The position numbers were made by a program, and so were the translations under genes. DNA of 64,000 bases, from contig DASVWD010000048.1 in the NCBI GenBank assembly GCA_036389795.1, positions 1 through 64,000 of the forward strand, in the 5' to 3' direction. Below the pieces are notes generated by a model. It saw only the letters and a program-made list of their open reading frames with translations, did no database searches and had not been told where the DNA came from. Of this stretch, positions 6,802-13,865 are shown piece by piece; the first letter of the stretch is position 1; each line of letters opens with the position of its first letter. This stretch comes from Longimicrobium sp. (GTDB lineage Bacteria; Gemmatimonadota; Gemmatimonadetes; Longimicrobiales; Longimicrobiaceae).

Positions 6802-7461
6802 ATGGGTGACTTCGACCTGCAGCGCGTCCTGCTCAGCCTCCCGATCCTCCTCCTCTCGCTCACCGCCCACGAGTTCGCGCACGCCTGGGTGGCGCTGAAG
6901 CAGGGGGACGACACCGCCTACATGCTGGGCCGGGTGACGCTGGACCCGCGCGCGCACCTGGACCCGATCGGGAGCCTGCTCTTCCCGGTCATCGCCATCG
7001 GGAGCGGGCTGCCGCTGCTGGGGTGGGCCAAGCCGGTGCCCACCAACTCGCGCAAGTACCGCCACTACCGGCGCGGCGACATCCTGGTCTCCATCGCCGG
7101 GGTGACGGCGAACCTGATCCTGGCGATCCTGTTCGCGCTGGTGCTGATCCCGATCGCCTGGTCTGCCGCGAGCGACGCCCCGGGGCCGCTGAACACGCTC
7201 CGCGACATGTGCGCGCTGGGCGTGGCGGGGAACGTGGGGCTCATCTTCTTCAACCTCCTTCCGATCCCGCCGCTGGACGGCTCGCACGTCTTCTACCACC
7301 TGCTCCCGCCGAAGCTGGGCGCCAGCTACCGGCAGCTCTACCCGTACGGGATGCTGATCCTGTGGGGGATGGTGCTCCTGGGCGGCTTCAGCTTCCTTTC
7401 GCCGCTGATCTACGGGGTCGCCAACCTGCTGGTCTGGCCGTCGGGCCTGCGGTTCGACTGA
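6802..7461 (+). CDS. Site-2 protease family (M50) integral membrane metalloprotease
   Basis: A 219-residue, very hydrophobic protein with four to five membrane segments. The zinc motif HEFAH is at residues 23-27 in the first membrane helix, and the second motif NLLPIPPLDGSH is near residue 150, where the Asp completes the zinc site. It belongs to the short M50 class (SREBP site-2 protease-like) without PDZ domains. The substrate is unknown. In many bacteria this gene sits just before scpA, as here with an 11-base gap, but a functional link to chromosome segregation is not established. Confidence 0.88.
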   Translation: MGDFDLQRVLLSLPILLLSLTAHEFAHAWVALKQGDDTAYMLGRVTLDPRAHLDPIGSLLFPVIAIGSGLPLLGWAKPVPTNSRKYRHYRRGDILVSIAGVTANLILAILFALVLIPIAWSAASDAPGPLNTLRDMCALGVAGNVGLIFFNLLPIPPLDGSHVFYHLLPPKLGASYRQLYPYGMLILWGMVLLGGFSFLSPLIYGVANLLVWPSGLRFD

Positions 7462-7472
7462 GCGGCGGACCG

Positions 7473-8219
7473 ATGGAGCTGCAGCTCGCCGCGCGCGACC
7501 CCTTCGAGGTCGACCTGGAGCGCTTCCACGGGCCGCTGGACCTGCTGCTGCACCTGATCCGCGGGCAGCAGATCGACATCTTCGACATCCCGATCTCGCG
7601 CATCACCGAGCAGTTCCTGGCGGCCATCCAGGGGGTGGAGCGGCTGGAGCTGGAGCGCGCGGGCGAGTTCCTGGAGATGGCGGCCACGCTGGTGCGCATC
7701 AAGGCGCAGATGCTCTTCCCCCGGCCCCCGGGCGGCGACGAGGAGGAGGACCCGCGCGCCGACCTGGTGCGGCGGCTGCTGGAGTACGAGCACTTCCGCG
7801 AGGCGGCGCGGCTGATGGAGCGCGCCGAGCGCGAGCGCGCCCGCATGTTCTCGCGCGGCTTCGTGGAGGTGCGCCCCGCGCCGAAGCTGTCGGACCTGCC
7901 GCTGGAGACCGCCTGGCAGGAGGTGTGGGACGCGGCGCTGCGCCTGCAGGAGCGCCTCTCCGAGCAGCAGACGGTGCACACCGTGCACGGCCGGCCGGTG
8001 CGCATCGAGGACAAGATGAACGAGGTGGTGGACGCGCTGGTGGAGCGGAAGCGCGTGGAGTTCGCCGCGCTGGTGGAGCCGTGGGGGACGCGCATCCACG
8101 CGGTGGCGCTCCTCCTGGCGTGCCTGGAGCTGGCCAAGCGCAGCGTGGTGCGCATCCGCCAGGCGTCGCCCTTCGCGTCCCTCTGGATCTACCGCCGCGC
8201 CCGCGGCGAGGAGAACTGA
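7473..8219 (+). CDS. scpA: Segregation and condensation protein A
   Basis: A 248-residue kleisin subunit of the SMC-ScpAB condensin complex. The N-terminus FEVDLERFHGPLDLLLHLIR and IDIFDIPISRITEQFL are the hallmark SMC-neck-binding segment. The C-terminal winged-helix region (ELAKRSVVRIRQASPF) contacts the SMC head. Length is normal. It overlaps scpB by ATGA, which implies coupled translation and fits their fixed stoichiometry. Confidence 0.95.
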   Translation: MELQLAARDPFEVDLERFHGPLDLLLHLIRGQQIDIFDIPISRITEQFLAAIQGVERLELERAGEFLEMAATLVRIKAQMLFPRPPGGDEEEDPRADLVRRLLEYEHFREAARLMERAERERARMFSRGFVEVRPAPKLSDLPLETAWQEVWDAALRLQERLSEQQTVHTVHGRPVRIEDKMNEVVDALVERKRVEFAALVEPWGTRIHAVALLLACLELAKRSVVRIRQASPFASLWIYRRARGEEN

Positions 8220-8791
8220 TGCGCGCCAGCCGGATGATCGAGGCGCTCCTCTTCGCCAGCGAGGCGCCGCTCTCGGCCGCGGAGCTGGCACGGGCGGACG
8301 AGGGGCTGGACGAGGAGCGGGTGGAGGCGGCCATCCTGGAGCTGCGCGCCGAGTACGAGCGCGACGAGCGGGCGTTCGGGATCTTCGAGGTGGGCGGCGG
8401 CTGGCAGCTCCTCACCCGGCCCGAGTTCGCGCCGGTGCTGGAGCGCTTCGACACGGTGCCCAGCGCGCAGCGGCTCTCGGGCCCCGCGCTGGAGACGCTG
8501 GCGATCATCGCCTACCGCCAGCCGGTGGGCCGCGCGGAGCTGGAGGAGATCCGCGGCGTGGGCGCCGGCGCGGTGCTCAAGACGCTCCAGGAGCGCGGGC
8601 TGATCGAGGTCGTCGGCCGCGGCGAGGGGCTGGGGCGGCCGCTCCTCTACGGGACCACGCCGTTCTGTTTGCAGCACTTCGGCTTCCGCGCGCTGGACGA
8701 CCTCCCGCGCCCCGAGGAGCTCCCGGTGGTGCTGGCCCGCCGCGCCCCGGAGCCCGACCCCCAGCTCACGCTCGGCGATGGCGCAGCATAG
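8219..8791 (+). CDS. scpB: Segregation and condensation protein B
   Basis: A 190-residue protein with two winged-helix domains that binds the middle of ScpA. Recognisable features are MIEALLFASEAPLS at the start, the central SGPALETLAIIAYRQPV, and EIRGVGAGAVLKTLQERGLIE. It starts at the ATG overlapping the scpA stop (ATGA) and itself overlaps the following pseudouridine synthase gene by 14 bases, so M50-scpA-scpB-rluB form one translationally coupled run. Confidence 0.95.
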   Translation: MRASRMIEALLFASEAPLSAAELARADEGLDEERVEAAILELRAEYERDERAFGIFEVGGGWQLLTRPEFAPVLERFDTVPSAQRLSGPALETLAIIAYRQPVGRAELEEIRGVGAGAVLKTLQERGLIEVVGRGEGLGRPLLYGTTPFCLQHFGFRALDDLPRPEELPVVLARRAPEPDPQLTLGDGAA

Positions 8792-9818
8792 GCCCAGGCC
8801 CCACCCGCACGCGGAGGAGGTGCGCCTCCAGACCTTCCTGGCGCGCGCGGGAATCGCCTCGCGGCGCGCCAGCGAGGAGCTGATCGCGGCGGGGCGGGTG
8901 TTCGTGAACGGGGTGAGCGTCACCGCGCCGGGGACCAAGGTGCGCCCCGGCGTCGACCGCGTGGCCGTGGACGGGGAGCCGGTGGAGGTGCAGCCGACCA
9001 CGTGGATCGCGCTGCACAAGCCGAAGGGGTACGTGACCACACGGCAGGACCAGTACGGCCGCCGCACGGTGTACGACCTGCTCCCGGAGCGCTTCCACAG
9101 CCTCTTCCACGTGGGCCGGCTGGACCGCGACAGCGAGGGGATCATCCTCCTCACCAACGAGGGCGAGGTGGCGAACCGGATGCTGCACCCCTCGTTCGGG
9201 ATCACCAAGGAGTACTGGGCCGACGTGGAGGGGAAGCCGACCTCGGAGCAGCTGCACCGGCTGACCGAGGGGGTGGAGGACGAGGGGGAGACGCTGCGCG
9301 CGGAGGAGGTGAGGCGCCTGCACCAGGTGGACGAGAACGTCTTCCGCCTGCAGCTGGTGCTGCGCGAGGGGAAGAAGCGCGAGGTGCGCCGCATGCTCGC
9401 CGCCGTGGGCCACCCGGTGCGGCGCCTGATCCGCCGCCGCTTCGGCCCCGTCTCCCTCGGCGAGCTGCCCTCGGGGAAGTGGCGCGTGGTCACCCCCGCC
9501 GAGCTGGCCTCGCTGCGCGCGAAGCCCACGAAGAGCCCGGCCGGCGCGGCGAAGCCGACCGATGCCGGAAAGCGGCCGGCCGGCGGCGCGAAGCCGGGTC
9601 CGGGCGCCGCGAAGAAGCCGGGCGGGGCGGGGAAGCCGGCCGGCGGCGGCGCGAAGACGGGCGGGGGCGCGAAGCGGGCCGCGGCGAAGGACTTCGGCGG
9701 CGCGAAGAAGGCCGGCGGGGCGGGGAAGGGAGATGGGCCTCCGGGGAAGAAGGCCGGGGGAACGAAGCGACCTTCGCGCTTCACGCCGAGGAAGGGCGGG
9801 CCGCGGGGCTCCTCGTAG
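8778..9818 (+). CDS. rluB: RluB/RsuA-family pseudouridine synthase with long basic tail
   Basis: A 346-residue protein. Residues ~16-60 form an S4 RNA-binding domain (RLQTFLARAGIASRRASEELI). The catalytic domain follows, with the family motif GRLDRDSEGIILLTN holding the catalytic Asp (LDRD) and the KKREVRRML segment. It isomerises one uridine in 16S or 23S rRNA; RluB acts on the 23S central loop. Beyond residue ~250 comes a ~95-residue tail made of Gly, Ala, Pro and Lys (KPAGGGAKTGGGAKR), probably disordered and RNA-binding. Such tails are common in high-GC relatives. The stop codon lies inside the start of a dispersed GTAGGGGCGAGGC repeat. Confidence 0.9.
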   Translation: MAQHRPRPHPHAEEVRLQTFLARAGIASRRASEELIAAGRVFVNGVSVTAPGTKVRPGVDRVAVDGEPVEVQPTTWIALHKPKGYVTTRQDQYGRRTVYDLLPERFHSLFHVGRLDRDSEGIILLTNEGEVANRMLHPSFGITKEYWADVEGKPTSEQLHRLTEGVEDEGETLRAEEVRRLHQVDENVFRLQLVLREGKKREVRRMLAAVGHPVRRLIRRRFGPVSLGELPSGKWRVVTPAELASLRAKPTKSPAGAAKPTDAGKRPAGGAKPGPGAAKKPGGAGKPAGGGAKTGGGAKRAAAKDFGGAKKAGGAGKGDGPPGKKAGGTKRPSRFTPRKGGPRGSS

Positions 9819-10083
9819 GGGCGAGGCCTGCCTCGCCCGTCCGGCGGCCGGGAGGCCCCCTCCCCGCGCGACCCTCGGCTGCTCGTTCCTCGCAGCCAGA
9901 GGGCGCGCTCCCTCCCCCGTTGCGCGGTGGAGGGGAACACCTCGGCGCTTTCGCGCGACGAAACTTGCCCCTGAGCGGGGTTGCGGTTCTCCCTCCCACC
10001 GCGCAGCGGGGGGAGGGTCGGGGAGGGGGGCGCCCCGCGGGCGGCGCCGATGCTGGTCGAAGCGAAGGCTGACTTTCTTCTGA
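9815..10083 (+). repeat. Non-coding stretch with a partial REP-B (GTAGGGGCGAG) repeat
   Basis: TCGTAGGGGCGAGGC, with the downstream CTGCCTCGCCCG, is a short palindromic piece of the REP-B element described at 30959. The rest is G/C-run sequence with a C-run/G-run inverted structure (CTCCCTCCCCC..GGGGGGAGGG) and no gene. No clear promoter for the next gene. Confidence 0.6.
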
Positions 10084-11796
10084 TTGACGAATAGACGAAT
10101 CGTGGACGTTCGCGACTCGCGTATCGTGATCCTGGGGGGCTCGGGGCTGGTGGGGATGGCCATCGCCCGCGAGCTGCTGCCGCTGAGACCAAAGCTCCTC
10201 GTCGTCTCCGCCCTCACCGAGCGCGAGGCGCGCGAGGGAGTCGAGGAGCTGGCGTCCCTGGCGGACGGCACGGAGCTGGTGCCGGAGTGGGGGAACCTCT
10301 TCGTCCCCGCGCAGCTGAAGACCGCCGGGCGCGACACGCTCCTGGACGACCCTGAGGCGCGCGGGGCGATGCTCGACGACCTGTACGGGCCCCTGGGCGA
10401 GGAGAGCCTCACCCGCAACGCGCTGGGCGAGCTGATCCTGCGCTACCGCCCCGACGCGGTGGTCGACTGCGTGAACACGGCCACGGCGTTCGCCTACCAG
10501 AACGTCTTCAAGAGCGCCGGCAACCTGCGCGAGGAGGCACGCCAGGGGCCGGTGGACCTGGAGACCGTCGAGAAGCACCTGGCCAACATCTCCCTCCCGC
10601 ACCTGATCCACCACGTGTGGGTGGCGCTCGGGGCCATGACGCGCGTCGGCACCCGCGTCTACCTGAAGGTGGGCACCGCGGGGACCGGGGGGATGGGGCT
10701 CAACATCCCCTTCACCCACTCGGAAGACCGCCCCAGCCGGCAGCTCCTGGCCAAGTCGGCGATCGCGGGGGCGCACACGCTCCTCCTCTACCTGATGGCG
10801 CGGACTCCCGGCGCCCCCGCGGTGAAGGAGATCAAGCCCACGGCGGCCATCAGCTGGAAGGCGATCCGCTCGGGCGAGGTGGTGTGGCGTGGGCTCCCGA
10901 TCACGCGCGTGGACTCGGTGGCGCCCGTCCCCGTGGGCGAGGCGTTCCCGCCGCGCGAGGGGGTGCGCTACCACCAGCGGCGGGTGATGAAGAAGGAGTT
11001 CGGCAAGGACTCGCTCTGGCGCGACACCGGCGAGGTGCTCACGGGCGTCTACCTGGACTCGGGCGAGAACGGCCTGTTCAGCCCCGACGAGTTCGAGGCG
11101 CTCACGGCGCTGGGGCTGATGGAGTACATCACCCCGGAGGAGATCGCCGTCGACGCCGTGCGCGAGATCGTGGGGCACCCCACGGGGCGCGACGTGGTGG
11201 CGGCGCTCGACGCGTCGACCTCGGGGCCCACCTTCCGCGCGGGGGTGCTGCGCCAGTCGGCGCTGGAGTACATGGACGCGCTGGAGAAGGACGGGCCGCG
11301 CTCGGTGGGCTTCGAGATGCTGGGCCCGCCGCGCCTCACCAAGCTCCTCTTCGAGGGCGAGATCCTGCGCCGCCTCTGCTGCGGCGGGCTGGACAACGCG
11401 GCGGCGCTGGACGCGGACGACGCGGCGCGCCGGGCCCAGGAGCTGGTGACGGGCGACGCGGACCTGCGCACGCGCATCCTCTCCAGCAAGCTGGCGGTGC
11501 TGCTCCCGGACGGCGAGCGGCTGCTGCGCGGGCGCAAGGTGGAGATCGAGCCCGCGCCCGGCGAGGCGGTGGACGACACCGCGCGCAAGGGGTGGGTGGA
11601 CCTGCGCGCGGCCAACTGGTCGCGCTGGCGCGAGCGCGCCGCGGCCGTGCTGGAGAGCATCGCCACGCGCGCGGGGCCGGAGGGCGGCTCGCGCTGGGAC
11701 GTGGAGCCGTGGCACCGCACGCGCACGATCCGCCCCGGCGCCCTGGCCGCCTGGGTCTTCCGCTACGAGGACCAGGGCGAGCGGATCAAGCGCTGA
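10084..11796 (+). CDS. NAD(P)-binding Rossmann-fold protein (SDR-like), function unknown
   Basis: About 570 residues, starting either at TTG 10084 or GTG 10102; neither has a good ribosome-binding site. The N-terminus has a classic dinucleotide-binding beta-alpha-beta unit: SRIVILGGSGLVGMAIAREL. A second nucleotide-fold motif follows at RYRPDAVVDCVNTATAFAYQN. Other segments (LKVGTAGTGGMGLNIPFTHSE, IKPTAAISWKAI) look enzyme-like. The protein is much longer than classical short-chain dehydrogenases, and the C-terminal half has no domain I recognise. I would call it an oxidoreductase-like protein without assigning a substrate. It appears to be a single-gene unit. Confidence 0.65.
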   Translation: MTNRRIVDVRDSRIVILGGSGLVGMAIARELLPLRPKLLVVSALTEREAREGVEELASLADGTELVPEWGNLFVPAQLKTAGRDTLLDDPEARGAMLDDLYGPLGEESLTRNALGELILRYRPDAVVDCVNTATAFAYQNVFKSAGNLREEARQGPVDLETVEKHLANISLPHLIHHVWVALGAMTRVGTRVYLKVGTAGTGGMGLNIPFTHSEDRPSRQLLAKSAIAGAHTLLLYLMARTPGAPAVKEIKPTAAISWKAIRSGEVVWRGLPITRVDSVAPVPVGEAFPPREGVRYHQRRVMKKEFGKDSLWRDTGEVLTGVYLDSGENGLFSPDEFEALTALGLMEYITPEEIAVDAVREIVGHPTGRDVVAALDASTSGPTFRAGVLRQSALEYMDALEKDGPRSVGFEMLGPPRLTKLLFEGEILRRLCCGGLDNAAALDADDAARRAQELVTGDADLRTRILSSKLAVLLPDGERLLRGRKVEIEPAPGEAVDDTARKGWVDLRAANWSRWRERAAAVLESIATRAGPEGGSRWDVEPWHRTRTIRPGALAAWVFRYEDQGERIKR

Positions 11797-11845
11797 GGCG
11801 GGGGATGACGATCGCGGCGGGTGATCGTCATCGTCCGACGTGAAG

Positions 11846-11970
11846 GCGGGGTTGCGAAGGGCCTTCGCAGGCTGGTTCCGTGCGATCCGCGGCCTCACGC
11901 GCCGAAGCCGGTGCCGCAGTCCGCGAAGGCGGACCTGGTGCCGTTGTAGCCCCCGGTTTCAACCGGGGGG
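11846..11970 (+). repeat. Degenerate dispersed repeat between genes
   Basis: Contains nested small palindromes (TTGCGAAGGGCCTTCGCAGG, GTCCGCGAAGGCGGAC) and CCCCGGTTTCAACCGGGG. Similar pieces (GTCCGCCTGCGCGGAC, CTGCGAAGGCAG, CGCGCCGAAGCCGG) recur at 53495-53600 before the second DUF5916 gene, so this is a second-tier dispersed family. No gene in 11797-12054. Confidence 0.5.
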
Positions 11971-12054
11971 ACCGGGGCAGACCTCCCGGCCATCATCCTC
12001 GCCCGACCCGAGATCCTCCCCCACCTCGTTTCCCACCCAGGCAGCGGGTTCGGT

Positions 12055-13605
12055 ATGAGCGACGTGAAGTCGGTGCCGGCGATGCTGGTGGACCTGGCGA
12101 AGGGGTTCGCGCTCAGCGAGTTCTACCCGGTCACGCACCCCACCTTCACCGAGGCGCTGCAGAAGCTGGCGGCCACCCTGCTGGCCTACGGCGAGGACCT
12201 GGTGCTGAACGTGGCGCCGGGCGGCATCGCCGTGCGCGGCGAGACGGTGGCGCGCCGCTCGCCGCACGTGCAGCGCCTGACCGCGCGGCTGCACGAGCAC
12301 GGCGTGCGCGAGCTGGCGCTGCGCCACGACGTGGGCGCCGAGTCGCTGGGGAGGCTGCTCTCGGCCATCGCGCTCCCGCCGCGGGTGGTGAAGGCGGTGG
12401 GCGGCTTCGCGGCGGCGCTCTCGGCGGCGGGGGCCCGGCGCGTGGTGGTCGACGGCGTGCGCGTGGAGCCCGCCCCGGCGGCCGCCCCCGCGGCGTCGGC
12501 GGGGCCCGCGTACCCGGGGACGGCGGCGCGCGCGGACGGGATCGCGCTCTGGTCCGCCCACGACATGTACCAGCAGGTGTCGCTCTCGGCCCGGCGGGTG
12601 GAGACGGAAGACCTGGAGCAGCTGCGCCACATGCTGCGCACCGGGAGCGACTCGGAGCGGGTGGAGGCGCTGCAGCGGATGGAGTTCGTGGCGCAGTGGT
12701 TCCTGCAGCGGGGGATGCTGGACCGCGCCGTGGGCGTGCTCGACGACCTGCGTCGCGACGCGGAGAGCATGGCGGGGAAGAACCCGGCCACGCGCGGCCA
12801 CGTGATGCTCGCCATGCACCGCCTCGCCAGCCACGCCGTTGTCGAGGAGCTGGTGGGCCGCCTGGGGCGGGCGAGGAGCGAGGAGGAGCGCGCGGGCTAC
12901 CGCTCCACGCTGCTGCACCTGGGCGCCGACGTGGTGACGCCGCTGGTGCGCGCGCTGGTGGGGGCCACCGACCTCTCGGCGCGGCGCGCCTACCGCGACG
13001 CGCTGGTGGAGCTGGACCGCGTGGGCGTCCCCCTGCTGGAGGACATGGTGGGCGACAACCGCTGGTTCGTGGTCCGCAACATGGTGGGGATCCTGGGCGA
13101 GGTGAAGAGCGCCGACGCGCTGGAGCACTTCGCCCGCACCATCAAGCACGACGACGCGCGCGTGCGCCGCGAGACGGTGATCGCGCTCAGCAAGTTCGGC
13201 GGCGACGAGGCGGTGCCGCTCCTGGCGCAGGCGCTGAACGACGGCGAGGCGGGGCTGCGCGCGGCCGCCGCGCTGGGCCTGGGCCTCACCAAGGCGCAGA
13301 CGGCGGTGATCCCGCTGATGAAGCGGCTGGGCCAGGAGACCGACCAGGAGGCGGTGCTGGAGATCCTGCGCGCGCTGGGCCGCTGCGGCGACCCCCGCGC
13401 CGTCCCCGTGCTAGCCGAGCGCGCCTCCGCCGGCGGCTTCTTCTCGCGCACCCCCGTCCCCGTGCGCGTGGAGGCCGTCTCCGCCCTCGGCCAGATCGGC
13501 GGCGACGCGGCCAGGGCCGTGCTCCAGCGCCTGCTGCAGGACCGCACTGCCGAGGTGCGCGACGCGGCGCTCAAGGCGATCGGGGGAGCGGGGCAGCCGG
13601 CGTAG
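12055..13605 (+). CDS. HEAT-repeat protein
   Basis: A 516-residue protein. Residues 1-130 form an unrecognised N-terminal domain (SEFYPVTHPTFTEALQKLAATL...GGIAVRGETVAR), followed by an Ala/Pro linker around residue 145. From about residue 190 on it is a solenoid of HEAT/PBS-lyase-type helical pairs, for example HDDARVRRETVIALSKFGGDEAVPLLAQAL and DRTAEVRDAALKAIGGAG. These repeats bind protein partners; no catalytic site is visible. Its last ~38 codons are duplicated as a fragment at 16656-16772. A hairpin terminator follows near 13645. Role unknown. Confidence 0.8.
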   Translation: MSDVKSVPAMLVDLAKGFALSEFYPVTHPTFTEALQKLAATLLAYGEDLVLNVAPGGIAVRGETVARRSPHVQRLTARLHEHGVRELALRHDVGAESLGRLLSAIALPPRVVKAVGGFAAALSAAGARRVVVDGVRVEPAPAAAPAASAGPAYPGTAARADGIALWSAHDMYQQVSLSARRVETEDLEQLRHMLRTGSDSERVEALQRMEFVAQWFLQRGMLDRAVGVLDDLRRDAESMAGKNPATRGHVMLAMHRLASHAVVEELVGRLGRARSEEERAGYRSTLLHLGADVVTPLVRALVGATDLSARRAYRDALVELDRVGVPLLEDMVGDNRWFVVRNMVGILGEVKSADALEHFARTIKHDDARVRRETVIALSKFGGDEAVPLLAQALNDGEAGLRAAAALGLGLTKAQTAVIPLMKRLGQETDQEAVLEILRALGRCGDPRAVPVLAERASAGGFFSRTPVPVRVEAVSALGQIGGDAARAVLQRLLQDRTAEVRDAALKAIGGAGQPA

Positions 13606-13644
13606 AGGAGAGCAGGGGCTGGGCGGATGCGACGGCAGGCTTCC

Positions 13645-13682
13645 ACGCGGCGGGCACGGTCATCCGCACCGGGCCCGCCGTG
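13645..13682 (+). terminator. Probable terminator after the HEAT gene
   Basis: Imperfect stem CACGCGGCGGGC ... GCCCGCCGTG followed by TCCGTTCTC. Weaker than others in the window. Confidence 0.45.
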
Positions 13683-13758
13683 TCCGTTCTCGTCCGGGCT
13701 GCCCGCCCCGCCAAGTGCCCAAGCCACGGCCGCAACGGCGCAGTATGTCCCTGATGCG

Positions 13759-13785
13759 TTGACATTTAGCGCGTTTTGCTAATAT
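13759..13785 (+). promoter_or_regulatory. Promoter of the first DUF5916 gene
   Basis: TTGACA (13759-13764) and TAATAT (13780-13785) with a short 15-bp spacer. It sits in an AT-richer patch about 80 bases before the ATG. Confidence 0.55.
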
Positions 13786-13865
13786 TCCAGCACTTCGAAT
13801 CATCTCCCGCCCCGGGCGATTCCTATCCACCGGACGCACTTCCAGCCGAACCGGCACGCATCCCT